DNA from: PALSA-607 sp963825425
GTDB lineage: Bacteria > Actinomycetota > Actinomycetes > Acidothermales > Acidothermaceae
Assembly: GCA_963825425.1 (NCBI GenBank)
Contig: CAWGTF010000011.1
Location: forward strand, 124,001-188,000
Reading direction: 5' to 3'
Length of the DNA stretch: 64,000 nt
Shown: piece after piece, positions 27,523-36,558 of the stretch
How the letters are laid out: each line of letters opens with the position of its first letter
How positions within the stretch are numbered: the stretch's first letter is position 1
Notes under the pieces: generated by a model
What the model was told of the DNA's origin: nothing
Seen by the model: only the letters and a program-made list of their open reading frames with translations
The model's database searches: none
Program-made: the position numbers and the translations under genes

Positions 27523-28811
27523 TCACCGTAGAAACCTCGAACGCGGATCCTGCCTTGAGGGTCGGTGCGCATCGGCGTCGGTGGCACCCACCATTCGCCT
27601 TTGATCAACTGTTCCAGGGCTAGGTACGACGGCTTCAAGCTGCCGTCCTTGCGCACGAAGCCGACCGGGGCGCCGAGCCATGACCCGTCATCGGTCAGCC
27701 CCCAGTAGTTGATCGCCTGCACGCTTGGGTGCGCAACGAGTGACCGGTAGTGCCGGACGATCTCGTCGGCCTGGCGGGCCTCGCCCTCGGGTGTCGTCGG
27801 CCAGTCGGTGATCTGGTAGTCGTTGAGATCCTCGATCTCCGCTGGCATCAGGTCACCAGACACGATCGTGCTTTCGGTCATGTGTAGGGGAAGGCCGAAC
27901 CTTGCGAAGCGGTCGAGCATCCGCTCCATGTACTCCTCGCCCCGGTAGCCCTGGTGCATGTGCGTCTGAAGCCCGATCGCGTCGACCCCGATCCCAGCTT
28001 CGAGCACACCCTCGATCAAGCACTCATAGGCAGTGGAGAGGTCGAAGTCGTTCAGCACCAACGTCGCCGATGGATTCGCCGCGCGGGCCGCTTCGAACGC
28101 CATCCGCACCATGAAGATGCGTCCGCGGTCCCAAGCGAGACGGGTGATGGCGTTGTCGCCGTTCTCGAAGACGGGCATGATCACGGCTTCGTTGATCGCG
28201 TCCCACACGTCGATAAGACCGGCGAAACCGCCGACCAGATCGCGGATCCGCTCGCGCTGGAGTCGCTCGACCTCATCGAGCGGCAGGGGCAACAACCAGG
28301 GTGGTTGCACGGTATGCCAGACGAGGGGGTGACCCTTGACGGTAACTCCGCGATCGGCCAGCCACTGCGCGGTCTGGGTGAGTCGGTGGACGTCGGGATG
28401 CCCGCGCGCAGGTTCGTAGCTGCCCCAGTAGAACGGGAGGGTCGCCGTGTTGAACAAGCCCAACCACTGGCTGCCCAGTCGATCGAGTTCCGCGTGTGAT
28501 CGCCCGCCGAAGTCGGCCACCGTCTCGGCGTCCACCTGCTCTGGGCCGGCGACCAGCCCCACCAGATCGAAGGCGATGTTGCCGAACGAGAAGGCGTGAC
28601 TCTGTTGCGCGACTGTCACCACCCTGTCGTGTAACGGCAGGCCGTCGGCTCCAAGGACTGTCAGGGTGACTTCGCCGATCCGGTGGCGCATCGTCGCGTC
28701 GAGCATCAGGTGATTATCACCCGACAGTGCCGGTGGCGCGTACCTGTCGATTTCGGCAACGCTCGTTCGTCGTGGAGTTGCCTCCACCTCGAAAGACCCC
28801 GTACGACTCAT
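27423..28811 (-). CDS. GH10 family glycoside hydrolase (endo-1,4-beta-xylanase type), no signal peptide
   Basis: A TIM-barrel glycosidase of up to 462 residues. The acid/base Glu is in VWDAINEAVI and the nucleophile Glu in LHMTESTI. GHPLVWHTVQPPWL, NDFDLS and QTHMHQG support GH10. An N-terminal beta-domain (IGEVTLTVLGADGLPLHDR) and a C-terminal one (IRVRGFYGDYSVSV) flank the barrel. No signal peptide is present, so it probably acts inside the cell on short oligosaccharides. The start at 28811 leaves only 18 bp to the divergent VOC gene; an ATG at 28706 is an alternative that leaves room for promoters. The 3' end overlaps livM by 100 bp. Confidence 0.85.
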   Translation of the reverse strand: MSRTGSFEVEATPRRTSVAEIDRYAPPALSGDNHLMLDATMRHRIGEVTLTVLGADGLPLHDRVVTVAQQSHAFSFGNIAFDLVGLVAGPEQVDAETVADFGGRSHAELDRLGSQWLGLFNTATLPFYWGSYEPARGHPDVHRLTQTAQWLADRGVTVKGHPLVWHTVQPPWLLPLPLDEVERLQRERIRDLVGGFAGLIDVWDAINEAVIMPVFENGDNAITRLAWDRGRIFMVRMAFEAARAANPSATLVLNDFDLSTAYECLIEGVLEAGIGVDAIGLQTHMHQGYRGEEYMERMLDRFARFGLPLHMTESTIVSGDLMPAEIEDLNDYQITDWPTTPEGEARQADEIVRHYRSLVAHPSVQAINYWGLTDDGSWLGAPVGFVRKDGSLKPSYLALEQLIKGEWWVPPTPMRTDPQGRIRVRGFYGDYSVSVGGGEASFAVSPGSTAATVRLSDPPPSR

Positions 28812-28829
28812 CGACTGAGGAGCATCGTC

Positions 28830-29180
28830 ATGGCCCATCCCGTGATTCACGCCGAGATCCGTTCCGCTGACCCCGACGCGACCCGCGCCTTCTTCGCCGA
28901 GCTCTTTGGCTGGAAGGTCGCCTCTGAGGGCGCGTTCCCTGGTTACACGTTCATCGACACTGGAGCCGAGGGTGGCACCTACGTGGCGATTAGCCCGCGC
29001 CAAAGCGCCGAGGACGAGGTGCTCTTCTTCGTCGGAGTCGAGGATGTCGACGCCACCCTCGCGAAGGCGGAAAAGCTCGGCGGCAAAATCATTCAGCCCG
29101 CCCAGCACGTCCCCGGCACCAGCTTCGGTGTCTTCGCCGACGCGCAAGGTCACCGGGTCGGCGTCGCTGCCAACGGGTAA
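28830..29180 (+). CDS. VOC-superfamily (glyoxalase/bleomycin-resistance-like) protein
   Basis: A 116-residue protein. IHAEIRSADPDATRAFFAEL, LFGWKV, GGTYVAI, EVLFFVGVEDVDATLAKAE and SFGVFADAQGHRVGV trace the two beta-alpha-beta-beta-beta units of the vicinal-oxygen-chelate fold. Metal ligands are probably the first His and late residues, but the substrate is unknown. Start ATG with GAGG upstream. It lies between the GH10 gene and the redox island and shows no operon link to either. Confidence 0.8.
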   Translation: MAHPVIHAEIRSADPDATRAFFAELFGWKVASEGAFPGYTFIDTGAEGGTYVAISPRQSAEDEVLFFVGVEDVDATLAKAEKLGGKIIQPAQHVPGTSFGVFADAQGHRVGVAANG

Positions 29181-29279
29181 CGCTCAATGGCTGCTTCGTG
29201 AGTGAACTCTCATCTGCGCCTTACCGTCTGGTCACCGTCTCCTGCCGATGCTCGATGTGGCAAATGCGGGAGGAGCCAG

Positions 29280-29807
29280 ATGAAGAGTGCAACTCGAGTA
29301 CTCGCGATGATCGCCCTAGGCGGGGGCGTTGCGGGCGCCGCGATCGCCGTCTCTCAGGTGCCGGCGCCACAAGCAGCTACGACGGTCGCGGTCTCCGGAC
29401 CCGGCCCTACTGAGGCAGTGCAGCAGTTGGCGGACGAGAGCTCTCAGCTCGACATCGCGATTGCGTCAGCCCAAACTCAGCTTGCCCAACTCAGCGCAAG
29501 TGCGGCGACCCCGGCGGCAGCACCGAATCTCGCCGACCTCCTCGCACAGGCGCAAAGCCAACTCGCGATCGCGCGACAGCGGTTGGCCGCCGACGAAGCG
29601 CTTCTCGCGAAGTTGCACGCTGGCCAGCCTCCGCCCGCAGCGCCGGCGCCGACGCACCAGATCCGGCAGCCATCGCCGTCCGAGTCCCTGAGCAGGTCGT
29701 CTGCCGGCCAGCAGTCTGCGCAATCAACGCCGACAGCTTCTACTCCAACGTGGCAAAGCACGCAGTCACCATCGCCACGTCCAACGAATCGAGGTGGCGA
29801 TGACTGA
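29280..29807 (+). CDS. Exported low-complexity protein, first gene of redox operon 1
   Basis: A 175-residue protein. The ATG at 29280 follows GGGAGGAG and gives a signal or anchor sequence (VLAMIALGGGVAGAAIAVS). The rest is Ala/Gln/Ser/Pro-rich with a helical stretch (VQQLADESSQLDIAIASAQ and QLAIARQRLAADEALLAKL) likely to form a coiled coil. The tail is Ser/Thr/Pro. No known domain. It overlaps the next gene by 8 bp and heads an operon leading to apbE, so it may be a surface scaffold for the redox proteins. Function is inferred from position only. Confidence 0.6.
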   Translation: MKSATRVLAMIALGGGVAGAAIAVSQVPAPQAATTVAVSGPGPTEAVQQLADESSQLDIAIASAQTQLAQLSASAATPAAAPNLADLLAQAQSQLAIARQRLAADEALLAKLHAGQPPPAAPAPTHQIRQPSPSESLSRSSAGQQSAQSTPTASTPTWQSTQSPSPRPTNRGGDD

Positions 29808-30492
29808 CCAACGTGATACTTCGAACACTGAGCCGACCATGCCGATTGGCGCGCCGCAAGGTGCGCTGTCCGAGGCTTTCGTTGCTGAGCAGGCTCGGGT
29901 GCGCAGCACTCGGGCGGTCGCCTTTCGTGGCCTGCAGCAACGGCGTTGGCGTCGTCGCGTGCTACCGCCACTCGCCGTGACGTCGGTCGCGCTCCTCGGA
30001 ACCGGAGCGGCCGGCGCATGGGTCAACGCTGAGTTGACCGCAAAGAGTGCTGCACCGGCCGCGCCCGATCAGAGCGGCCAACTCGCCGCTCTTGAGCAAC
30101 TGCGCCAGCAGCTCTCCGCCGATCGGCAGGTACTCGCGGCCATCACGCTGGCACTGCACCCGTCGAGCCCACAAGCCGCGAGTTCGCTCGCTGTCACGGC
30201 TACCACCAGTGCACCTGCCCCTGGCCCGGCCACCGTGCCAGGGACTCGTCCGAAGTCGACCAGCGGTACTGCCGCACTTAAACCCGCCGCCGTTCCACGC
30301 ATCGCCGTCCCGACAAAAGCGGCCGCCAAGCCGTCAGTCCCCACGTCGGCTGCGGTCGCGAAGCCGACGGTCGTCAACCCAGCACCACCACCGGCCCCAG
30401 CTCCGGCCCCAGCCCCAGCGCCGGCCCAAGCGCCAGCGCCGGCCCCTCCGCCCGTGCACGCCACCACGGGGGCATCGGGTGCAAAGCCGTAA
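29800..30492 (+). CDS. Membrane-anchored Pro/Ala-rich protein, redox operon 1
   Basis: About 230 residues. A cytoplasmic N-terminus (EQARVRSTRAVAFRGLQQRR) is followed by one helix (VLPPLAVTSVALLGTGAAGAW), a short helical region (LAALEQLRQQLSADRQVLAA) and a long Pro/Ala/Thr/Lys tail with PAPAPAPAPAP runs (30380-30450). It resembles the preceding gene in plan. Start ATG at 29800 (GTG at 29794 possible). Wall-spanning or spacer function is plausible; nothing more can be supported. apbE follows after 13 bp. Confidence 0.6.
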   Translation: MTDQRDTSNTEPTMPIGAPQGALSEAFVAEQARVRSTRAVAFRGLQQRRWRRRVLPPLAVTSVALLGTGAAGAWVNAELTAKSAAPAAPDQSGQLAALEQLRQQLSADRQVLAAITLALHPSSPQAASSLAVTATTSAPAPGPATVPGTRPKSTSGTAALKPAAVPRIAVPTKAAAKPSVPTSAAVAKPTVVNPAPPPAPAPAPAPAPAQAPAPAPPPVHATTGASGAKP

Positions 30493-30505
30493 CGGCCAGG
30501 GGACC

Positions 30506-31456
30506 GTGCACGCCTCGGTCACCCCGGTAGTCGGGCGGGCCCGTGCGATGGCGACCGACATCTCGATCACTGCTGTTGGGGACGACCGGGTATGCCTCGA
30601 GTCGGCCGTCGACCGAGCGCTGGCGGTATTCCGCGACGTCGAATCGCAATGCAGTCGTTTCGATCCCACTAGTGCGTTGATGAAGGCCAACGCAGCGCCT
30701 GCCGAGTGGATCGCCGTTTCGCCACGTTGCTTCCAGGCGCTGGCCGCAGCAGCTGACGCCTACCAGCGCACCGGTGGCCGATTCGACCCTCGCGTGCACG
30801 ACGACCTGTGCCGCCTCGGCTACGCGCAGAGTCTGGCGTTCGAAGCCGGCGATGTTGTTCTTCGCACGCCATCAGCGCACGCCAGGCCGGAGCTACCGGA
30901 GTGGCAGCCCCGATTCCACCAGCGACGTGGCCTCGTGCACTTGGGCGGCTACCGCGTCGATCTCGGTGGCATCGGCAAAGGCCTGGCCGTCCGTTGGGCG
31001 GTCGAAACCGTTCGCGAACATACCGACGACTTCCTCGTGGAAGCGGGCGGCGATTGTTACGCGGCCGGTGCGGCTCCGGACGGCGGTCCGTGGCGGATCG
31101 GGGTCGAGGATCCGCTGAATCCGGACCAGCCAATCGCCGTCCTCGCGGTCTCGGATCGCGCGGTGGCGACGTCATCGGTGCGCATTCGGCGCTGGACGGC
31201 GGGGAGTTCCGACGTGCATCACCTCATCGACCCACGTACCGGCCTTCCCGGTGGTGCCGGTTTGGGTGCCGTCACCGTCGTCGGTGATGACGTGGCTGAC
31301 GCGGAGGTCGCCGCCAAGACGCTGTTCCTCGAAGGGCGCGACGCGATCGCCGACGTCGTCCGCTCCGAACTGACCGCGGCGTGCTGGGTCACAACGGACG
31401 GCAATCCCGAGTTCAGCGCCGCTCTCGAGCAGTACATCCAGTGGCGGCGCGCGTGA
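30506..31456 (+). CDS. apbE: FAD:protein FMN transferase
   Basis: Transfers FMN from FAD to a Ser/Thr of target proteins. Family features: MATDISITAVG near the N-terminus, CSRFDPTSALMKANA, FDPRVHDDLCRLGY, VDLGGIGKGLAVRWA (conserved GGxGKG), FLVEAGGDCYAAG, HHLIDPRTGLPG and the Mg-site region VADAEVAAKTLFLEG. About 316 residues. No signal peptide is evident, which differs from many secreted ApbE proteins, although cytoplasmic forms occur. It is followed by the ferric-reductase-like membrane gene with a GTGA overlap. Likely substrates are the two FMN-binding proteins at 39158-39790 and 50264-50758. Confidence 0.9.
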   Translation: MHASVTPVVGRARAMATDISITAVGDDRVCLESAVDRALAVFRDVESQCSRFDPTSALMKANAAPAEWIAVSPRCFQALAAAADAYQRTGGRFDPRVHDDLCRLGYAQSLAFEAGDVVLRTPSAHARPELPEWQPRFHQRRGLVHLGGYRVDLGGIGKGLAVRWAVETVREHTDDFLVEAGGDCYAAGAAPDGGPWRIGVEDPLNPDQPIAVLAVSDRAVATSSVRIRRWTAGSSDVHHLIDPRTGLPGGAGLGAVTVVGDDVADAEVAAKTLFLEGRDAIADVVRSELTAACWVTTDGNPEFSAALEQYIQWRRA

Positions 31457-32175
31457 GGCAATACCACCCACGACGGTTCGACTGGATCGCGGCAAGCCTG
31501 GCGTTCTGCCTGAGCGTCACGAGCGGCTATCTCGTCATGCGGTTCGCGCTGCCGGTGGTTCACAACCGGTACTTCCCGTGGATCGTCGGACGCGCGTGCG
31601 GATTGGCCGCTTACCTCGCCCTCGTCGTCCTCGTGGTGTTTGGCATGTGGCTTCGACACCCGTGGCGGCACCGTTTCCGTTGGCCGCACGCGGAGGAGCA
31701 GTTCAGACTGCACGCGGCGATGGGAGTCGCCGTTGTTGCGCTCGTGGGTGCGCACATCGTGGCCTTGGTTCTCGATCGCTACGCGGGAGTCAAGTGGCTC
31801 GCTGTCGTTGTGCCGTGGAAGGCCACCTACCGACCGACCGCGGTTTCCCTCGGCGTTTTCGCGCTGTACGGCCTGATGGCCGTGTCAGTGACCGCGCGAG
31901 TGGGCGGGCGCGCAGTCGGGCGGCAATGGCGGCGGGTACACCTGCTGGCATTGCCGACGTTCGCGCTGGTCTGGTTCCACGGCGTTAGCGCCGGAACAGA
32001 CACCCCACGACTACGGATGTTCTACCTGGCAACCGGTCTACTGGTTGCAGCGGTTGGTGTGACGCGGGTGTTCGGGCGCACGAGCCTAGGTCGGACGCCG
32101 GTCACCTCTCGCGAGGCAGTGCTCCCTGACTCCACGCCGTCGCATCCCGTCGGCAGTTCGCGATCGTCGTCATGA
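31453..32175 (+). CDS. Ferric-reductase-like transmembrane heme protein 1
   Basis: A 240-residue membrane protein with six hydrophobic segments. His residues suited to b-heme ligation lie in EEQFRLHAAMGVAVVALVGAH and WRRVHLLALPTFALVWFHG. No FAD or NAD domain is attached, so it should work as a transmembrane electron conduit between the soluble partners encoded next to it. The GTG at 31453 overlaps the apbE stop; its own stop overlaps the NuoF-like start (ATGA). The paralogue at 45836-46454 has the same gene neighbours. Confidence 0.8.
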   Translation: MRQYHPRRFDWIAASLAFCLSVTSGYLVMRFALPVVHNRYFPWIVGRACGLAAYLALVVLVVFGMWLRHPWRHRFRWPHAEEQFRLHAAMGVAVVALVGAHIVALVLDRYAGVKWLAVVVPWKATYRPTAVSLGVFALYGLMAVSVTARVGGRAVGRQWRRVHLLALPTFALVWFHGVSAGTDTPRLRMFYLATGLLVAAVGVTRVFGRTSLGRTPVTSREAVLPDSTPSHPVGSSRSSS

Positions 32176-33509
32176 CCGCGCCCGCATTCGAGCTTGTCGC
32201 CGCGCCAGGTCGATCACCGCGAGCCGTCGGCGCACTGGGAGCTGATGGCACCCGACTGCTCGCCGGGCCGCGGGGCCGCGAGAGTCTCGTCGAGCATTGC
32301 GAGCGCCTTGGTCTTCTGTCGTTGCCGTATACCGATAGCGCGCGTGAAAGCGTGATGAGCAGCGTTGCGGCAAGTGGACTGGTGGGTCGTGGCGGTGGTG
32401 AGTTTCCGCTCGTCGACAAGTTGAGGGCTGCGCTGCGTGCATCCGGCGTTCCCGTCATGGTGGTCAATGGTTCGGAGAGCGAGCCAGCGAGTGGGAAGGA
32501 TGCGCTGCTGTTGCGCTACCGCCCGCACCTCGTCCTTGACGGCGCATCCTTGGCAGCCGCCACCGTCGGAGCCCACCAGATTGTGGTCTACCTACACGAA
32601 GACACTGGCGCCACCTATTCGTCAGTGATGCAGGCGGTGCGCGAGCGGAACCAGCTTCCGGGTATGCCAGGAATCGTGGTGACGACGTGCGCTAGTGGCT
32701 TCGTGGCCGGCGAGTCGAGCGCCATCGTGTCGGCGCTCTCAGGAGGCGCCGCGGTGCCCCGCCGCCGGTCGCTGCCGGCGGCCACCAGCGGAATCCACGG
32801 GCGGCCGACGGTTGTCAGCAACGTCGAAACGCTGGCCCACCTCGGTCTGATCGGGCGTTTCGGTGCCGACTGGTTCACGAGCGCAGGCAGCCTGGGTACG
32901 CCGGGTTCGACCTTGCTCACGCTCGCGGGTGACGTTATCAGCCCCGGACTCGTTGTCGAGGTCAGCGCGCCGGTCACGATCGGCACCGTCTTGGTCGACC
33001 ATGGTGGGCTGGATCGCCGGCCGCAGGCAGTACTGGTCGGCGGCTACGGCGGGCGGTGGATCAGCGGCGACTCAGCGTGGAACGCCCCGGTCGACCGAGC
33101 CGTGCTGCGCCGCGCAGGCGTGAATCTCGGCTGCGGACTCATCGCGCCACTGCCAGCCGATACGTGCGGACTCGAGGTCACCGTGCGCTTGCTCGACTAT
33201 CTCGCTGCCCAAAGTGCGGGCCAGTGCGGGTCGTGCGTGTTCGGTCTGCCCAAATTGGCGGTCGATCTACGCGCTATCGTCGAGGGCCGGGCAACCCGGC
33301 GAGATGTGCGGCGGTCGCATGAACTCGCACATTCGATCGCCCGGCGTGGGGCGTGCGCCCACCCGGACGGCGCGGTTGCCCTGCTCGAGAGTGCGCTCGA
33401 GGTCTTCAGTGCTGACCTGCGGCTTCACCTGCGGGGGCTGCCGTGCGGCCGTGGCGTTGCCGGGTGGTTCCCCCTGCCCGACGCCACCCGCGTCGGCGAG
33501 TTGCGATGA
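32172..33509 (+). CDS. NuoF/SLBB-domain flavoprotein 1 (NADH dehydrogenase 51-kDa-like)
   Basis: A 445-residue homologue of the FMN- and NADH-binding subunit of complex I, encoded without NuoE or NuoG. The flavin site is GLVGRGGGEFPLVDKL (GRGGAGFP in true NuoF) and the nucleotide region NGSESEPASGKDALLL. The SLBB domain is at GDVISPGLVVEVSAP. The C-terminal cluster motif reads SAGQCGSCVFGL, where Ala replaces the first Cys of the usual C-x2-C-x2-C, with one more Cys in RRGACAHPDG. Three ligands remain visible, so a 3Fe or altered cluster is possible. It likely passes NAD(P)H electrons to or from the ferredoxin encoded next. Confidence 0.82.
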   Translation: MTAPAFELVAAPGRSPRAVGALGADGTRLLAGPRGRESLVEHCERLGLLSLPYTDSARESVMSSVAASGLVGRGGGEFPLVDKLRAALRASGVPVMVVNGSESEPASGKDALLLRYRPHLVLDGASLAAATVGAHQIVVYLHEDTGATYSSVMQAVRERNQLPGMPGIVVTTCASGFVAGESSAIVSALSGGAAVPRRRSLPAATSGIHGRPTVVSNVETLAHLGLIGRFGADWFTSAGSLGTPGSTLLTLAGDVISPGLVVEVSAPVTIGTVLVDHGGLDRRPQAVLVGGYGGRWISGDSAWNAPVDRAVLRRAGVNLGCGLIAPLPADTCGLEVTVRLLDYLAAQSAGQCGSCVFGLPKLAVDLRAIVEGRATRRDVRRSHELAHSIARRGACAHPDGAVALLESALEVFSADLRLHLRGLPCGRGVAGWFPLPDATRVGELR

Positions 33510-33823
33510 AGCACCCTCGCGCGCGCCTCATCGTCAACCCGGCGGTGTGCGACGGGCACGGGATCTGCGTACTGCGGGCGCCCGACCTGCTGACCCTCGA
33601 TGCGTGGGGATTTGTGGGTGTCGAGACGGCCGAGGCGCTGTCGGGCCGCGACCTTCGGCGGGCCGCGAGTGCGGTCGCGGCGTGTCCCGAGCGGGCGCTG
33701 TCGCTGGTGCAGGTCCCAGTCGCCGCTGGCAACGGTGTCGGTCTTGGGGGAAACTCGTCGACATGGACTCCACCGAGGCGAGTGCGCGGTCGGCGCCGAG
33801 CCTCCCCAGGCGGCGGGATCTAG
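33506..33823 (+). CDS. Three-cysteine ferredoxin 1
   Basis: Small electron carrier. VCDGHGIC (C-x5-C) and a later AACPERAL supply three Cys, the pattern of [3Fe-4S] ferredoxins that often serve P450s in actinobacteria. The core ends near residue 72. The last 30 residues (Arg/Ser/Pro-rich) look out of frame, so the true stop may be earlier or the next gene may start inside (ATG 33763). The start overlaps the NuoF-like stop (ATGA). The paralogue at 44351-44566 is 71 residues. Confidence 0.82.
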   Translation: MKHPRARLIVNPAVCDGHGICVLRAPDLLTLDAWGFVGVETAEALSGRDLRRAASAVAACPERALSLVQVPVAAGNGVGLGGNSSTWTPPRRVRGRRRASPGGGI

Positions 33824-34388
33824 CGCGTGCTAACACATCGAATTAGTGCGTGGGCGGGTCCGGTAACGGGGACCGTTGCGGTGCTGTGCGCCGCGATCGC
33901 GATCGCGTACGCCAGCGGCACCAGAGTGGGAGTCTCGATACCCGCCGCGGCCGATATTGGTGGTCCTACTCCAACCAGCACGAGTTCAGGTGTGACTGCA
34001 CCGCTTCAGGAACCAGCATTGACGTTCGTGTATCCGACCCATCCGGTCCAGGTACTCGACGAGTCCGACGACGTCAACGCGACCGCCGGGCAGGCCGACG
34101 TGCCCAGTCCTTCGACTCAGACACCCAACGCGACCAGGCGTAGCGATGATGGCTCGACGCCGACCCACGATGCCTCGCGCCGTAACCATCCCTACGGTCA
34201 TGCCCACGCCGGACTCGTCGCCGACGCAGGCGACAGACACCTGGTCGGAAGACGACCCCTCACGCAGCCCCAGACCGTCGTCGTCCCCATGGCAGCCGCC
34301 AGGCACACCGTCATGGTCTCCATCGGCGAGCCACAGTCACCACGACGACGACGGCGGCACCAGCGGAGCCTCACAGTCGGATTCATGA
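33763..34388 (+). CDS. Small membrane-anchored/secreted Ser/Pro/Thr-rich protein (frame-broken)
   Basis: From ATG 33763 a basic N-terminus leads into a helix (GPVTGTVAVLCAAIAIAYASG), then Thr/Ser/Pro/Asp-rich low-complexity sequence ending ...DDPSRSPRPSSSPWQPPG and SHSHHDDDGGTSGASQSDS. The pieces lie in three frames joining near 33840 and 34140; a GTG at 33827 is another possible start. The stop TGA overlaps the ATG of the sensor kinase, which supports the frame chosen for the 3' end. No domain recognised. The His/Asp-rich tail could bind metal. Confidence 0.5.
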
Positions 34389-35848
34389 TGGCGGCGCGGT
34401 CCGGCCGGCATGCGCACTCGGCACGGCCTCCGCAGCTGCATCGCCGGCGCCTGGGCACCGCTGCCCGGCTCGCAGCTTTCCACGCGCTCGTGCTGTTCGT
34501 CGTCCTCGGAGCGGTTGTCATCGTCTTCGTCAAACAGTTCGCGACGAGCTATCAGACCCTCGGCGCACGAACGCTCACCAGCGAGCTGCGCTCCTACACC
34601 GCGGCTGCGGCGGCCCGCCCACAAAACAGCGACCTGCAAGGCTTCACTGTCAGCTACTTGCAGGCGCGCGCGCTACCGGCTGGAACGGTGCTGGTTGTCA
34701 GCCTGCCGGCAGCGCGGGTAGCAACTCCTGGGTCGACGGTCTTGCTCTCGGATTCACGGGTCACGCAGTGGCTCAGCAGTCCACCGGCACAGACGTTCAC
34801 CAGAGCCGTACACATCGATGGAGCTCTGACCGAGTTCCTCGTGGCGCCGATTGTCGTCGGCGGCCGGCGGACCGGAACATTCCTCGCCGCAATCGACTTA
34901 GCCGCCGACGAGGGCCAGCGGTCGCGCGTTCTCGCGCTGTCGGCAGCCGAGGCCGGTATCGCCCTGTTGGCGGGTGTCGCGAGTGCGTACCTGTTGTTGC
35001 GCCGTTTGCTCCGGACGGTAGGGAGCATCACCACTACCGCAGCTGACATCGGCAGTGGTGCGCTCGACCGCAGGCTCGGCGACCAAGGGATCGATGACGA
35101 GGTGGGTCAGCTGGCAACCACTTTCGACTCGATGCTTGAGCGCATCGATCGGGCTATGACAAGTCAACGGCGATTGTTGTCAGATGTGTCGCATCAACTA
35201 CGAACGCCACTGACAGTCGCGCGTGGGCACCTCGATGTTTTGAAGCACACCGGCGAGATTGCGGACCCCAAGGTTGTGAGCGAGACGGTGACGCTGGTGC
35301 TTGACGAGCTCGACCATATGCGAGCGCTCGTCGAGCGTCTCTTGCTGCTCGGCCGTGCGATGGAGCCCGACTTTTTGTCACCCGATCTCATCGATGCGCG
35401 CGCCTTCCTTGCCGATCTGCACTCGGCATGCCAGGTGCTGGCTCCGCGCAACTGGGTGCTTGCCGCGATTCCAGACGTTGTCGTGAGTGCCGATGTCGCC
35501 AAACTGCGAGGAGCCCTACTCAATCTGGTGGACAACGCCGTTCGAGTGACGTCGCCGGGCGATACTGTCGAGATCGCGTGTGAGCTCGACAACGCAGCAG
35601 GCACTCTGACATTCGCCATCGAAGATTCGGGGCCGGGCATTCCAAGCGCGCAGCGAGAAGCGGTGCTCGCGAGGTTTGCGCGCCCCGGCGCGCGGGACCA
35701 AGATGGATCGGGCCTCGGGCTTGCCATCGTGCGCGCGGTGGCCGAAGCGCACGGCGGCCTGGTCACTGTTGGCGAGTCCCGGCTCGGCGGAGCGCGCATC
35801 GCCATGGTGCTTCCGACCAGTCTCGTGCGCAGCATCGAGGAGATCTGA
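34385..35848 (+). CDS. Sensor histidine kinase (HAMP, HisKA, HATPase)
   Basis: A 487-residue membrane kinase. The first helix is FHALVLFVVLGAVVIVFVK, followed by an outer sensor domain of about 150 residues, a second helix (AGIALLAGVASAYLLLRRLL), HAMP, and phospho-His in LLSDVSHQLRTPLTVARGH. ATP-site boxes are LLNLVDNAVRVTS, IEDSGPGIPSA and GSGLGLAIV. The ATG at 34385 overlaps the preceding stop (ATGA); in-frame sequence upstream belongs to the secreted peptide gene. It is directly followed by its response regulator and lies at the end of redox operon 1, so it may respond to redox or envelope state. Confidence 0.9.
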   Translation: MMAARSGRHAHSARPPQLHRRRLGTAARLAAFHALVLFVVLGAVVIVFVKQFATSYQTLGARTLTSELRSYTAAAAARPQNSDLQGFTVSYLQARALPAGTVLVVSLPAARVATPGSTVLLSDSRVTQWLSSPPAQTFTRAVHIDGALTEFLVAPIVVGGRRTGTFLAAIDLAADEGQRSRVLALSAAEAGIALLAGVASAYLLLRRLLRTVGSITTTAADIGSGALDRRLGDQGIDDEVGQLATTFDSMLERIDRAMTSQRRLLSDVSHQLRTPLTVARGHLDVLKHTGEIADPKVVSETVTLVLDELDHMRALVERLLLLGRAMEPDFLSPDLIDARAFLADLHSACQVLAPRNWVLAAIPDVVVSADVAKLRGALLNLVDNAVRVTSPGDTVEIACELDNAAGTLTFAIEDSGPGIPSAQREAVLARFARPGARDQDGSGLGLAIVRAVAEAHGGLVTVGESRLGGARIAMVLPTSLVRSIEEI

Positions 35849-36528
35849 TGCACGTCTTGATCGTTGAGGACGACCCGCGGATCGCCTCCTTCCTCGACAA
35901 GGGTCTGCGCGCCGAGGGGTACGTCACGTCCGTGGCGACGAACGCCGTCGAAGCCAATACGTACGCCGAAGCCATGGACGCAGATCTCAACCTCGTGCTC
36001 TTGGATCTCGGCCTTCCCGACGGCTCAGGAGCTGGTGTATTGCAGCGCATTCGGCAGCGCCAATCCGATGTACCGGTGATCATCCTCACTGCCCGCTCGG
36101 ACGTGGGTGACAAGGTTCGCGGCCTTGATCTCGGGGCCAATGACTATGTGACCAAGCCGTTCGTGTTCGAAGAGCTGCTTGCGCGAGTGCGCGCCGCGCT
36201 GCGCACATCAGCTCAACCCACGACTACCGAGCTTGTCGTCGGCGACCTGCGCCTTGACCTGCTGACGAAGGTAGCGTGGCGAGCCGGGCAGCGGATCGAG
36301 TTGGCGCCACGCGAGTGGGCGTTGCTCGAACTCTTCATGCGGAGCCCGACCCATGTACTGACTCGGCAACGAATCTTGAATCAGGTGTGGGAATACGGTT
36401 TCGACGCCGGCAGCAATGTCGTCGACGTGTACGTTGGCTACCTTCGCCGTAAACTCAACCGGGCCGGTCTTGAGCCGCTCCTGTTCACCGTTCGTGGAGC
36501 GGGCTACCGCCTGCAGCAACCCGACTGA
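35848..36528 (+). CDS. OmpR-family response regulator
   Basis: The receiver begins HVLIVEDDPRIASFLDKGL, with phospho-acceptor Asp in LVLLDLGLPDGSG, Thr in VIILTARSD and Lys in YVTKPFVFEEL. The winged-helix domain is LAPREWALLELFMRSPTHV...NVVDVYVGYLRRKLNR and VRGAGYRL. The start overlaps the kinase stop (TGATG). It is the only response regulator in the redox island, so it may also serve the second kinase at 41963-43227. The direct repeats at 47770-47805 are the kind of site such proteins bind. Confidence 0.92.
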   Translation: MHVLIVEDDPRIASFLDKGLRAEGYVTSVATNAVEANTYAEAMDADLNLVLLDLGLPDGSGAGVLQRIRQRQSDVPVIILTARSDVGDKVRGLDLGANDYVTKPFVFEELLARVRAALRTSAQPTTTELVVGDLRLDLLTKVAWRAGQRIELAPREWALLELFMRSPTHVLTRQRILNQVWEYGFDAGSNVVDVYVGYLRRKLNRAGLEPLLFTVRGAGYRLQQPD

Positions 36529-36558
36529 CGCTCCGTGGCCGTGGCGCGCATGACTCCG

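Noticed and set aside
32172..33823. Part of a complex I (nuo) operon
   Set aside because: No other nuo gene is present, the Cys motif is altered, and the partners are ApbE and a ferric-reductase-like protein.
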